Part shown: positions 22,094 through 34,182 of the stretch, in pieces
How the letters are laid out: each line of letters starts with the position of its first letter
Numbering within the stretch: the stretch's first letter is position 1
NCBI GenBank assembly: GCA_029532625.1
Contig: JARFXM010000006.1
Location: forward strand, 248,001-312,000
DNA: 64,000 nucleotides
Source: Lomentospora prolificans
Lineage: Eukaryota > Ascomycota > Sordariomycetes > Microascales > Microascaceae
Direction: 5' to 3'
Position numbers and translations under genes: made by a program
Notes under the pieces: generated by a model
What the model was told of the DNA's origin: nothing
The model's input: the letters and a program-made list of their open reading frames with translations, nothing else
The model's database searches: none

Positions 22094-25000
22094 TTGAGAG
22101 GTCCGACGATCGTTCCTTGGCATCTATCGCCCCCAAAGTGGACAAGGGCACATGGCCAGGATCTAACCGCCAGCTGCGAAAAGCTTTCGCCTCGTCAAGG
22201 AGAGATGGCTTTTTACTTCGGTGTTAAGACATGCAGAAAACGAAGCAAACAAACGTGAAGCTGAGCCTTTCGTGGCTCGGTGGCCTTGAAAAGCCTTGCC
22301 TGCCCATTCTCTCTCCAGGCAGCCAAGCCTCTGGTTTCAGCCATGACATCATGCACCCTTACTCTCAGCCACAGAAGAAGCTTGGAAGGTTGACCGAAAA
22401 GTCAGCTCGAGAGCCCCCAACGTGCCTGCGCCCCTCAGCCAGCAATTCGCCCCCAAAAATGCAAGCCAGCCAGCCTTTGGCGCACCAAAGACACTGTGCC
22501 ACTGGCCAGCATCGGCACTGATGAAGAACAAAAAACGGACACTTCATGCGCCATCACCCCCTCTCGGGGCGCCGTTTAAAGGTTGGCAGGTGCCTTTCTG
22601 ATAGCTGTGGTGATTCTATTACTTTTTTAAGGGTTTTAAGAAAGATCCCAATATCGACCATAGGTGCCTCAGGGGTGGCCGCCGGTGCACCAAGCCAGCC
22701 CGGGACAGCCCACCTCATTCTCGAGATGTAAACCTCCTTTTTGCTTTTTCTAGGTCATCTTACTTCGTATGTAGTCTCGGGCATTTCTAGGGGCAGGGGG
22801 AGATCCAGCACTAGAGACATGATGCTGATAAGATCAGCCACGCAGACCAGGATCGAATATCCATTGAGCTTTTCCCCTGCGTGTTTGACCATCTCCGTTC
22901 TTTGGTGGGATCGCCAAAATGACATCAACGGACCGGCACTTGCAGGGAAATGCGCCTCACGCGAAACTAGGCGTCCACATGGTGTTTGTTCTGACGACTT
23001 CTTCAAGGATCTTCCCTCTATTCAGTTGGCTCGATGCAGGGCCGCATGCAAGCATCTTCTGAGATCCACGCGCCGCCGTAAACTACATTTCGCTGGCTCT
23101 GTCGAGGCAAGATGACAATTGTTTAGGGATCTCGCCTCCGACACGCTACAACCGTTCATCCAATGAAGATATTCTCCAAGTCCATCAAGCACTTTTGCCA
23201 TAAGCAAACGCCGGGCAAGTTCCTGTGGTCCGACAGACAAAGAAGCTAGTAAACCGGCAAACCACGAGAGAAAGAGCCGGCCACCATCATCATGTTTCTC
23301 GCTGTCTTCGTGCTTCTTCCTACTGATCGATCACTGTCATGTGGCTATCCCACTCCTAATGCCCTCTGCACACATTTTCATCGATGACATGCTGGGGTTG
23401 GTCAAGACGATTGCCGCCCTCATTTGACTCTTGACGACTAAAATGAACGGATGTGGGAGTGGATGGATGGGAGGCAGTTTTAACATGAGATCCATCCGTG
23501 GAGACAAAGCGTCGATACCAGTCGATGTCCCCGTTTCCACCCACAACGGAGATGCAGCGCTGCATGTGTTGGCCGGTATTTATCTGTAAAAAGGTATCGG
23601 CAATTCATCCAACACGTTTTGTCCGTCTCCACGGCGTAATGCAACTCCCATGTCGAGTAAGACGCAACGATCAGTAGCTGCGCAGCGTCAGGAGAATACT
23701 GTCCGAGGCCATCTCACGATCCAATTTTATTTTATTCCCTTCAACTCCAGGATCCGTGCAGCAGCTGTTAATGCGTACTAGGACTAATATACAACAGGGG
23801 ACCTTCATCCGCGTACCGTGAGATAGAATCGCCCGCTCTCGCGAGCGCACCGTTTCATCTTGGAAAAGGCCAGCTCGTTCGCCCTTCCTTGGGACTACTA
23901 ACACGGGCACACAAGAGCAACTAACACTGTGCGGGATCGAAGCGACGATGTTGAGCCTGCCAAGTTTTTTAACACAAAGGCTCCGCGCCGCCCAGTCTCG
24001 CGCAGGCAGATCAACGAGAGGAAGATTCGAAACGACACGACACCACAACCCCCCAAAAATAATTCTTACGAAAAGCAGGGCCCCAAGGAGGGATCTGCAA
24101 GGCGCAAAGGGTCTGGATCTGCCTTCTCCCGGTTTCCCCTCACCCGTCTATTGGTAGGCTTCCCGTCCGGAGACCTTCCTCGTACCAAACATTCCTCCGC
24201 TGCGACCACGGAACTCTACTCGCCAACCTGCTCCCTTCTGCGACATTTCGTTTTCCGCCCGCTCCATGAAATCCTGTTTTCTACCCTGTTTCCGTTCCAT
24301 CCTGGCGAGGGCCGTGGGTGGTGCAGCCATCGTCTGACGAGAGGGCCGGATACAACACGAATATATGCATTTCGAGAGACCGTGGGCCCGTTTACTCTCG
24401 ATTCCCGCGCTCCTTGGCTGCTTGAAGACGTTGGGAGGTGCACGCCCGCTCTGGTCTGCCAACAAAAGACTATTTCCCACGGGCCGTGGACCACTCCTTC
24501 CATACAAGTAGGCAGGCCTGTCCTCCTTCGACGTTAACCCAACCGCCGAAGTGCCTTGCTTTCCTTTCAGCAGGACAGCCCACCAGATCTAGTCCTAGCA
24601 CAGAGAGCACGATTGACGCGCCACCCATCTACGAAGTAATAAGCGCTGCCTCATAATCTATCTCACAGCTTACGGGGCGCATGGCATTCATGGCGGTGAT
24701 GGACCTCAAAGGCAACCTTTGTGACACACTCCCTTGCGCACCAGCAACTTGTGCTTCAGAAGACCCTCCCCTGTTCGCCGCCGATCTACGCTATGGTACT
24801 ACGCCCGTGTTCTTCAGAACTGATTCCGTCATGAGTGTCCCTTTCGCTGGCCCTTCCTCCCTAGCACCGTCTTCGTGATAATCCGGGAGGCGTCCAGGTC
24901 CACTGTACAGCAAGCGTCTACTTCTATCCCAAACCAAGGCTCCCTCCGTGATCCGGGTTTCCCCCCCTTTCACGTCCAGGCTGAGCAGGTACATCTCCCC

Positions 25001-27054
25001 CACGCCATACATACCAGGTTGTCGCGGCGATACAATGTCCGGCAGCAGCCAAGCAAGCCCTCTAGTGAGCGGCCAACTGCCCTGCAATGTACCAAGGTGG
25101 GAGGCGGATGGCTGTTGCATCAAGCTCCCTTGATCTTTCCCAGTGAATCGTTGGTTGGGTCATGGCTTCATCTCTTAATGCCGTTCTACTCCAGGGCTCA
25201 ATTGGTCCACATCCGGGATTCGCGAAAAAAACTGGAGAAGCACGAGTGTGCGCTGTGAATGCGCTGACCGCCTCTCGTATGGAAGAGTAGGGCCACTGTT
25301 TGGCGGCCCTCATTTGACAGGGAACAAAGGATCGGCGAGATATTCCAAAACCCAGTTTCCTTGCTATGGGCCCGTCACTCGCGCGTCTATTGGTCCGAGT
25401 CTGTCACCGGCCAGCAAGCACCCATCACCCATCGTGCAGCCACCGGCCATGGAAATATTTCGCGTCGCCTCTTTGTTTCGCGACGTCAATAGTATGGTGC
25501 GGGCAGCCGTGAGCGGGCTGCTAGATGATGCCGTGCTAGGACACCACGCACGTGGCTTCATCTGGAAGTGCGTCGTGCCTCAGTCCCCAGGAAGCAGGGT
25601 CGTGGAACGTTAGAAATTGCTTTCGCCCCTTAGCTACTAACACAAGGTTAACAAGAGAGCTTCGGAGAATTGTCGAAGAGGGTCAGGAAAGGTAAATCGA
25701 GGGAGTTCAAAGGTTCCCCTTGATCGTTTTACGAAGCGTAGCATGCACCTTGCTCACACCCGGGCAAACGGATAGATGTCGTGAGTGCCTGCAAACCCGA
25801 CAAGCGGCCAACCGCACTGCGTCAATATTTGGGCTCTCTAATTTAATGGCATCAATAAAAGTCAGGAGAGTAGACAGCTGCATGCGTGTCTATCCTGCCG
25901 GATCCCTTCCACTTACACAAATCGACCAACCCACTTTTTTTTTTCTTCTTTTGGTCTTCTTAGCCGCTGTCTCCGTCGGATTACCTTAATTTTCCCCACC
26001 CCGATAAAATGAAGGGAGGAAGAGAAGGGAGGAAATAAAAAAGAGGGGAACACCGCTGGCCACCGCTGGGCGGCACCTCGTAGGGTCCGGGTGCCCACAG
26101 AGACGGCTATCGGAAGGCATATTACTTCTCCGGCTTGGCTAGCTACGGCCGGTGCAATATTCAAGTCTTGGCCCCGCGGACATTGAGCAGAAGTAGAAAC
26201 ATAGTCACCGACATCCGGGCCACGAGGCCGGACGTAGGATCCTTGGCCTTTTTTTTTTCTTTTCTTTTCCCCTGCCCTTTCGAATATCCGTCATCGACGC
26301 TTATCCGTGGCCCTCATGGGAAACCGCAGGGCCTTCAGTTCCACACGGAAACTGGGAGGTAATCTAATCTCCACACGGGGGCCGAGTACGAAGCATATCA
26401 TTTAGGCTCCGCATCCTTCGTCAAAAGGACCCCTCGCGCCTCGTGTCCTCGTCGAATCCCCCTCTTCGTCCTTGCCCAACGCAAGCCGCATGGAGTCAAC
26501 GTGACACCATAATGCGAACTGCATACCACCTTGCGGGCGGGCGGGGCTGGCTCTTTTCGAGTCCCAGGGATAACCCTTATTCCCATTTCATACCGCCGAA
26601 ACGAAAAGGGCATTTCCTGACAACGACAAAGCACTTTTCTTCTCGGGATAAATTATATTGGTGTGGTCAGCTACTACTGGCATAGAAAGCTGGGTCCCAT
26701 GAGAGCCTAGGGGCGGGGAATTTTCACCACAAGGGTGTAAGGCGTTCGTTGTCCGTTTGCGGCACCGGGCGTAAAGTGTTGATGCATCGGCTTGCACAGG
26801 ATTGTCTTCCTGTCCCTTTCTCCTTCTCGGTGTCTTTTCCGCACCTTGATGGTGTAAAGAGTCGATAGTGGGCGGGAAGGAGGAAGGGAGGTGTTCTCCT
26901 TTCACTTTCGGTTCGGCCCGTTATGGTTCTTACTCTTTGCGACATTCCAGATTCCAGGTCATAGTTTCTTCTCTGGAATGCTTTGAAATTAGCTCGAGCT
27001 TACCTCCTATTGAACCAGTCTGCTAACCGAGATACTTTTACTCAAGTCCAAGCA

Positions 27055-27432
27055 TATAAATTTAAGGCAACATCTGCTTTTCTTATGCTTCCTTTTGCTT
27101 TCGCGTTTTTTCCTTTTTTTTCCTAGAGAGAGAGAGACTCACAGGGTGTAATAGTTAGTCCGTAAGGCAGGAGCAAAGCCAACAGCTTCAGGAAGGAAGA
27201 CTGGCGGCATTATTGTATATCTTTGAGCAGCTTGGCCTCTTCGTTCTTTCTCTTCTCATCTGATCCTCAATATCCTTTTTCATTCGTCACCTTGAGGACG
27301 ACCCCGATCTTCACGTCAACAGCAACTGCTGCTTGCCATCATCTTCTCCAATCTCCAACATTCCATAATACTTCCTATATCCTATCTCAGCCTCTATATA
27401 ACCCATCCATCTAAGGAGAAAGATCATTAGCA
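27055..27432 (+). promoter_or_regulatory. Putative promoter and leader of the MFS gene
   Basis: A TATAAA box at 27055-27060 is followed by a pyrimidine-rich stretch (about 27085-27122), a common arrangement upstream of fungal transcription starts. A CT-rich leader runs into the ATG at 27433, which has A at -3 (AGCAATGG). Placement is inferred from sequence only. Confidence 0.45.
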
Positions 27433-29220
27433 ATGGGTTCCCCGATTGGCCAACCAGACCACACAGTGGGTGAGAAAGTGGCTAGCACTTCAGAGGGTAG
27501 TGTCGACGTCAACGTCAACGTCAACGACCCCCAGGTAAGCAAACTAGCCATTACCAGCAACCACCTTTCACACCAGCCCATCTACTAGGTAGGCAGCTTT
27601 TCTGATAAAGAGACAGGACCGGAAGCTTTTGCGCCGACTCGACTGGATTCTTCTTCCTTGGGTATGAAGCTTCCTTAGCCGACTGTAGCAAGTGTCTAGC
27701 GAGTATATGCTAACCTTGCCGGATAGCTCTGCCTCCTTTACCTCCTTGCCTTTCTTGACCGAACCAACATTGGCAATGCCAAGATTGCCGGATTGACTGA
27801 ATCTCTGCATATTTCCACTCCCGAGTACAACGTTGCCTTGACTATCTTCTTTGTGTCGTACTCCATCTTTGAGCCATTGACCAACGTCCTCCTCAAATCG
27901 TGGAGACCCTCTCGTTTTATTCCTGTCATTGTGTACGCCTTGCCGCTCTCCGCAGTCGATCTCATCACACTGACATTGGCCGCAGTATCCTGTGGGGGCT
28001 TTCCATGACTGGCATGGGCTTTGTCACAAACTGGTCTGGCCTCATGGCAGCACGATGGTTCCTCGGGCTGACAGAAGCGGGTTTGTTTCCTGGAATCAAC
28101 TATTATTTGTCTTGCTGGTATAAAAAGTCGGAACTTGGCGTTCGGGCGGTAAGCGTGTTTCATTTTGTCCACAGCATCTTCTTGTATTTTTTTTTTTCTC
28201 TTAAACTTTCATCGCTGCTCTCTCAAGCGTTTGGAAAAGGCTAATGGCGCGTGATAGGCCATCTTCTTCTCTGCGGCGGCAGCGTCCGGGTCGTTTGGAG
28301 GACTTTTAGCGGCAGCGATCCAAAAGATGGACGGGCTCGGCGGGCGGCCTGGTTGGGCGTGGATCTTTATCCTTGAGGGTATTCTGACCGTTGTGGCCGG
28401 CTTCGCGTCCTTTTGGCTCGTCCTGGACTTTCCGGAGGAAGCCAAATTCCTTTCCGAAGAGGATCGAAAGCGCGTTCTCCACCGACTCAAGGAGGACCAA
28501 CAGAACACGGCAGACAAGGAATCGTACAAGTCGGTGTACTTGTGGTCTGCTCTCAAGGACTGGAAGACTTGGTTGAGCATGGCAATTTACATGGGATGCG
28601 ATATGCCCTTGTATGCATTTAGTCTGTTCCTCCCCAGCATCATCAAATCCCTAGGGTGGAACACGTCTATTGTCCGCTCTCAGCTTCTGAGCGCGGCGCC
28701 ATACATCGCAGCGGCGGCTCTCACGGTCGCTGTCGGCTTCATTGCCGACCGCACACGCCGCCGAGGTCTCTGCAACCTAGTGGCGTCTTCCTTTGGCATT
28801 GTAGGATTTGCGATGCTCTTGGGAAGTCAGGACCCCGCAGTCAAGTATGCGGCCACGTTTCTTGCAGCGCTTGGGATTTATCCGTGTATCAGCAACACGA
28901 TATCTTGGGTCTCTAACAATACAGAAGGTGTGTACAAGAGAGGGATTGTCCTAGGAATGACTATCGGTTGGGGAAATCTCACGGGAGTGGTAAGCTCCAA
29001 TATCTACTTTAGTGAGCCCAAGTTTCTCGAAGGCCACGCGGTTGTGTTGGCGTTCCTTAGCATTTTCTTGTTTGGCGGCTCTGCATTGATGCTTCTTTCC
29101 CTAGCTGTCGAGAACAAGAAGCGGAGAGACGGGCGGCAGGACATGATTCTTCAGGGGAAGAGCGAGAGCGAGGTGGAGGAGTTGGGGGACAAGCACCCGC
29201 GTTTCGTGTACACTCTTTGA
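27433..29220 (+). CDS. MFS transporter, ACS (Dal5/Tna1-like) family
   Basis: Exons 27433-27534, 27617-27661, 27727-27932, 27986-28148 and 28258-29220 encode 492 residues. The cytosolic N-terminus includes a Val-Asn repeat from tandem GTCAAC codons. Helix 1 leads to LAFLDRTNIGNAKIAGL, the ACS-family signature. Further family blocks are FFVSYSIFEPLTNVLLK, ARWFLGLTEAGLFPGINYYL and the loop DFPEEAKFLSEEDRKRVLHR. Twelve helices are expected. ACS members import organic anions and related compounds (allantoate, nicotinate, vitamins) by proton symport across the plasma membrane; the substrate here is not predictable. Intron 3 was placed (GTACGC...GGCCGCAG) because it alone yields PVIVILWGLSMTGMG. No catabolic or biosynthetic gene is adjacent. 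Confidence 0.92.
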
Positions 29221-30425
29221 TCTTTTTTGAGGGGGACCAGGGGGATTCTTTATACTAGATGGGAGTGGTGGTTATAATGAAAAGTCATTGTGCTCGAACA
29301 TGAACGTTTCTGAACTGCGCACGCCTACGAGCTGATGGTGGCGAGACACAGGGCAATGTCAAGAGCCCGCCCTGTTGTCAACTTGCACGCATGCCTGACG
29401 TCTAGACAGGATGATGAAGGGGACGGGGTACAGCCCCAACTTTCTACTGGAGATTGAGCGTGTGTATGAGACCTCGACTGTATGGAGGAAGAAGTATTTT
29501 GCAACAGTACTACGTTCTGGTCGTTACCTCTCTGTGATGCGCAAAAGGACTACACATCGTGGGAAAGAGCACACCCATCTAAACAGCCCAGCCCGGGTTC
29601 TCTCGTCGGATGCCGGACGACGCGGGGGGGCCTTTTCGTCGCGCGGAAAGGAAAAAGTTGGTTACCGTGTAGCTGGGATGGGATGGTGCAACGGTGAGGA
29701 TGGCTGGCCTTGACGCAGATGTGGTGGTATAATTGACGGTGGTCGATGTCTTGGGTGCTTCAAGATGATATTTTTTTTCTTTTTTTCCTTCGAACTACGA
29801 TTTCTAGCTTGAACTAAACGTATTCCTGGGGTTGAGCACCGCAGTGCTTCGGCTTCAAGACGTCGCGGCCGAGGGACTGTGATGCCAGCATGGGCTTGAT
29901 CCTCATGGCCAGGCGAGGCATCTACGATATCGCCTCCTTGGCCAGGATGGGAGCGAGAGTTTCAGAGCCAGCATAGAAAGCTAAGCTCAGCTCAGCTCAG
30001 GGTTATAATATTCCTCGAACCGGACGCGAATCTCCCGGCACTCAATGTGCAGCTAGCCGTCGAGCTGCACGATCTTCCCGAGCTGAATAGGATTGGATGC
30101 TTGATGCCTTGTATTATCGGTTCTTAATGAGTCCATTCCAAGGTTGTGGAACGGAGAGAAGAGACGGGCTAATGCTTGCTTCCGTATCGATGATGGATGA
30201 TTCTTCTTCCTTGATTCGCGGTGGTCAACGAAATTGGAGCTGGCGCACCGCGGAAGCATCGATCGTGTGGAGATGCATCATCAATAATAATACCTTCACC
30301 TTATTTTAAACGGTCCAACAACGCTGCATGAATTTCATTGTCTTCCCACAACTGCAAGTCCCGAAACAGGCAAGGGAGGATTTATTTTCCCCTCCAAAGG
30401 GAGTGTGAATGTTGCATCAGAACCC

Positions 30426-30444
30426 AATAATAATAATAATAATA
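30426..30444 (+). repeat. (AAT)6 microsatellite
   Basis: Six AAT units with one trailing base, in non-coding sequence; a shorter AAT run also lies near 30283. Confidence 0.9.
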
Positions 30445-31155
30445 GCCAGCGAGCACGTCGGTCATTGCGCCGAGCGAAGCAGCAGGACCCCAAGCCAAGC
30501 CATGCTGCCTTGCCGAAGACGCCTCCTCCAATATATATATGTCTGCAGGCAAGCGCTCGTCAGTCAGCTTCCCGCGCAGTCTTGCGCTTTTCACCGCCGA
30601 CTGCTTGCATAAATTCGTTTGTTTTCTTGCAGATGGTGTTGCAAGGGACCTGTGACCACCAGTGGGAGGCTATTACATCTCAGGCGAATCAATCACTTGA
30701 AAGAGGCTGGCGAGGCTCAGCGCTGGCCTTGGAATGGCCAGCATCAATGTATCGGATTCGGATTCATATTCTTTTAGGGAGGGTGTGGGCAGGACAAGCA
30801 AGAAGGGGAGAGTACCAGGGCCTGCGCTCGCTGGGCGCTCCTTTTCAGAATCTGCCACTCTGCTGGCTGTAAGCTCTCATCGCCGGCCCTCATCTTGACT
30901 ACTTCGTACAGACAGGCCTTGCCGCTATGCTCTATGCATGCTGGCTATGCTCGCCTGGCTCACATGGGCGTGCAGACTAATGGTGTAGGTGCCAGGCCAA
31001 TCTGCCTCCCTTTCCGACCACCTATTCATTCTCCCTTGCCTATCATCTATTCAATCCTCCCTTGCCTGACTTGGAACATTGTGATGCTCAAAGGGCCCCA
31101 TGTGTTTCCGGGCTCCTGGTCATCGGCCATCGGCCCAACTATCCCTAGTGGAATT

Positions 31156-31178
31156 AAAAAAAAAAAAAAAAAAAAAAA
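31156..31178. repeat. Poly(A) tract, 23 nt
   Basis: An uninterrupted run of 23 A in the intergenic region upstream of the GPCR gene. No element was recognised next to it. Confidence 0.92.
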
Positions 31179-31500
31179 TGAAAACTACCAAAGTCGGGGC
31201 CCTACGATGGGCTGGAAACCCCCTTCTTCTTCTCAACCCCGACGACGCCTCTGTTCCCAACTTCTTCAACACATCTGGCGCTCTTGGTATGCACAGAGCC
31301 TGGAAACTCCTTGCAGCTTTCGGCCTCGAATACGGCTTGTGCGACCATCTCTATCCGCCGGTGGGCAAGGGGCTGGGTATGCTCGGGTGACACAAGGCAG
31401 TTAGTTTAATGCAAAACCTCGTGCTCTGTTAGTCTAGATCTTGCTTGTTCCCTTCGGGTTGTATCCTAGCCTAGCTCCCAGTTTGCTCACGTGTGTTTTC

Positions 31501-31548
31501 TCGCTCTCTCTCTTTCTCTCTGTGTGTGTGCGCGTGTATATGTGTGTT
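31501..31548 (+). repeat. Compound CT / TG / TA dinucleotide repeat
   Basis: CTCTCT runs pass into TGTGTGTG, then CGCGTG and TATATGTGTG. Alternating purine-pyrimidine segments like this can adopt Z-DNA. It is about 600 bp upstream of the GPCR start. Confidence 0.85.
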
Positions 31549-31841
31549 TAGAATGCTCCACACATGTCCTCTTCTTCGTATCTCCACGCCCATCACCGCC
31601 GACTCGCTGCTTTCCTCGTGTTAGAGTCCGTATACGATGGAATGCGCCACCTATCCTACAAATAGCCCAAGGTAAATCAGTCGTATCGCCATCCACTGCA
31701 CTATGCTCTTCGAGCTCTTCCGAATCTGCGGATCGAGTTCCCTCCCGCTCCGCCGATAGCCCCCTCTCATCATCCCTACAGTCTCCTGCATTCCGTCATC
31801 AGGCCGGAATACTATCGTCCCCGGGGAATCCACAGGCTTTG

Positions 31842-32288
31842 ATGACGGACGCCTCGCCCGCATCAACAACCCCTACCTGCTTCTTGACCCCTGGCCCGCC
31901 ATCTCATCCTTTCCCCCCCCCCAAAACCATCCCATCCACGCTGGCACTGGACGCCACCACTTTCCTGCAGTTCCACGTCCGTCCAGCAGGTCCTCGCGAA
32001 TCCCGCGAATCCCTGCTTTCCTTGCGCTCCCTCCTTCTGAGCCTTGGCACGGCCGATAGCGCCTCCCCCCCCCCCCCCCCCCTCTCTACCCCCTCATATA
32101 TCAAAAAGCCGCACGGAGAAGGAGCCGGCCATGGATATGTTCAAACACCGTGGGCCGAGCCCTTTCTATCCGGACCTGATGAGTCTGAATCAAACGCAAA
32201 TCAACACCGTCGTGGCCGTGGAGAGGGTAGGCGCATCGCTCTCTCTGCTCGGCGTGGCCCTCATCGTCATCACATACTGGGCGTTTAA
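31842..32288 (+). other. Overlapping upstream ORF of the GPCR gene (putative)
   Basis: An ATG at 31842 opens a 148-codon frame ending at TAA 32286-32288. It overlaps the GPCR start at 32131 in a different frame. The peptide is Ser/Pro/Arg-rich with no family motif. If the transcript begins upstream, this frame could depress GPCR translation. It crosses the 18-C tract at 32065-32082, so its frame relation to the GPCR depends on tract length. It may simply be an open frame in a GC-rich leader. Confidence 0.3.
32065..32082 (+). repeat. Poly(C) tract, 18 nt
   Basis: Eighteen consecutive C, 48 nt before the GPCR ATG. A shorter C run lies at about 31913-31922. Such tracts are unstable in replication and often miscalled. 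Confidence 0.93.
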
Positions 32289-33829
32289 GAAGTTGCGAAC
32301 GGTCCCGAACCTGTTTATCCTGTTTGCCTCGATTGCGAATGCTGGCGCCAGCATCGCGTGCCTAATCGGGTACGATGGCGTGGAGGCCGGCATGGGCTCG
32401 GCTCTGTGTAAGACACAGGCCTTCATGTTGGAGATGTAAGTTGGCTTGCCATCGACCCTCGAATTCGGACCGCGGTTCTCTTTTTTTTTCTGACTCGACT
32501 TGGCTTGGTCGTTTTTAGGTTTATGCAGTCGGATCCGTGGTGGTCATTCGCGATGGCGGTCAATGTCTATCTCGTCTTCTTCTACGGCGCCAACCCCGCG
32601 TCCTTCCGGAAGCACGTATGGATCTACTGCCTGGTGTGTTTCGGCATCCCCTTCGTGCCGGCTCTGGTCTGTCTCTTATACAGGGAAGACGTGCGTGGAG
32701 TCGTGTACGGCGACGCGACAGTAAGTGCCAAGTTCCCGCTCAACGCACCTTTCCTCACTTCGCTCTCTCCTAACACGAGGATAAACATCATAGTTGTGGT
32801 GCTGGATCAGCAACGAATGGACAGAACTTCGCATATACACCTACTACTTACCCATCTGGGTCTGCATCTTTTTCTCCACTCTCATCTACATTGCGGTGGG
32901 ATACCACGTCTTCAAGCAGCGCAACCAGCTTCGCAACCTCACCTTTAGCTCGCCCGGAAACGACGGAAAGGTGGTGATTTGTTCGACGTCAGACGTGAGA
33001 GAGTCTGCCGATAAGGTAATAATACCTCCACTCTCTCCTCTTCGGCCGTCTCCCCGTCGCCATATGCTAACCAAAGGAGACGCAGCAACCTGCTCGGTCC
33101 AACGTCTACGGCACGGCCGTTACCGAAGTCAAGGTCACCACGTTCGTGCCTCGACCCCGGACCCCGCCTCCGCCTCCGTCCTTGGCCCCGCCAGGTCGGG
33201 TCCCCCGCCCAACCCGAAGCTGCGAGAACCTCTGCAACGTCGCGCTCTATCCCGGCCATGACGAAGAATCCCCCACCGGATCCGCCGACTCCATGGCGCG
33301 GCCCCGATTCGAAGCAACTTGCACGTCGTCTCCTGCCCAGGAGCTCTCCGTCTCCGTGCTGCCAAAGAGAACGCGCGCCTCCTCCGTCTTCTCCAAGTTC
33401 CGCTCCAAGTTCAGACACCTCGACCCCGTCAAGCTTGCCTACCTCCGCACGAGTTTCGTCTTTGCCATTTCCATCCTCGTAACCTGGACGCCTAGTTCCG
33501 TGAACAGAATCCATAGCCTCATCCATCCCTTCACGCCCAATTACGGACTCAACGTCGCTAGTGCCGTCGTGCTTCCGCTGCAAGGGGTATGGAACGCCGT
33601 CATCTACTTCAGTACGAGCTGGAATACATGCCGCGAGGAGCTCGAGAAAACGAGGATGGTAGGCAAGATAATGGATCTCCTTGGACGAGGAGGGCAAGAG
33701 GATAGAAGAAGGTGGGGAGTTTCGGGAATAGGCCAAATAGACGGCGTAGAGATGCGGACGAGGGATCGCGGGATCGAGATGGGCACCGTACGGGTGGGCA
33801 CCGTAAGGGCGATGACGGGGTCGTTTTGA
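32131..33829 (+). CDS. cAMP-receptor-like seven-helix GPCR
   Basis: Exons 32131-32435, 32519-32720, 32794-33015 and 33086-33829 encode 490 residues. A TGA at 32038-32040 is in frame, with no ATG before 32131, so this start is firm. Helix 1 is ASLSLLGVALIVITYWAF; NLFILFASIANAGASIACLI is helix 2. MFMQSDPWWSFAMAVNVYLV is helix 3 and WIYCLVCFGIPFVPALVCLL helix 4. LPIWVCIFFSTLIYIAVGYH is helix 5. A long third intracellular loop, rich in Pro/Ser, precedes helices 6-7 (LRTSFVFAISILVTWTPSSV, NRIH; VASAVVLPLQGVWNAVIYFS). This matches the fungal Dicty-cAR-like class (N. crassa GPR-1 type). It is a plasma-membrane receptor expected to act through heterotrimeric G proteins; its ligand is unknown. Confidence 0.9.
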
Positions 33830-34182
33830 AGGCAGATTCTAATACCCAAGGGCGCGAACTGGACCTTGTATTGTGTGTGGGGCCTGAGATTATATCCCGA
33901 GAAGTCGAATATGGGAGGGATTCTTTTGGCGAAATGCGTTCAGCGGGGGTTGTGGAAAAGAAACTTGGTTTGACTTCGTATGTGGTGAACAATGTAGGGA
34001 CGTACTGGTACAATAGTTAATTGTGTGACGCTGTGTGATGCCTATACGATATGAATATACATATAAACCGACTCCCAAAACTCCATACATCACCACCGCG
34101 CTCAGTTAAAAGTCATCCTATTGTCTTTGCCTCGTAGAGAGGTAGGAGACGTCGAAAAAAAAGAAAAGAAAACAACGCATGC
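33830..34182. other. Convergent 3' intergenic, 353 bp
   Basis: Separates the GPCR stop from the stop of the dipeptidyl aminopeptidase gene. No gene or clear repeat; it probably holds both 3' UTRs. Confidence 0.6.

Larger units (their letters stand above)
17337..27432. other. Gene-free divergent interval of 10.1 kb
   Basis: Flanked by the 5' ends of the SCOC-like gene (-) and the MFS transporter (+). I read both strands and recognised no protein family, no tRNA or rRNA and no transposon. The longest frames (about 23929-24537 and 19888-20316) are Arg/Pro/Ser-rich with no codon structure or motif. Base composition is close to that of the genes, so it does not look like AT-rich RIP-mutated repeat. 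It contains homopolymer patches and repeated GCCAGCC/GGCCAGC words, for example at 22465-22475 and 22504-22510. Whether it is transcribed cannot be told from sequence. Confidence 0.6.
29221..32130. other. Gene-free interval of 2.9 kb
   Basis: Between the MFS stop and the GPCR start, both genes on the plus strand. It holds several simple repeats and GCTGGC/TGGCCAGC words (30721-30742). The right 600 bp is probably the GPCR leader. No gene was recognised. Confidence 0.55.

Noticed and set aside
23929..24537. 202-codon open frame inside the large gene-free interval.
   Set aside because: Composition is Arg/Pro/Ser-rich, overlapping frames of similar length exist on both strands, and no motif, intron pattern or domain was seen.
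31491..32288. 265-codon open frame upstream of the GPCR as an independent protein.
   Set aside because: It starts at GTG, not ATG, runs through CT/TG microsatellite and poly-C, and has no domain. Only the ATG 31842 portion is kept, as a possible uORF.
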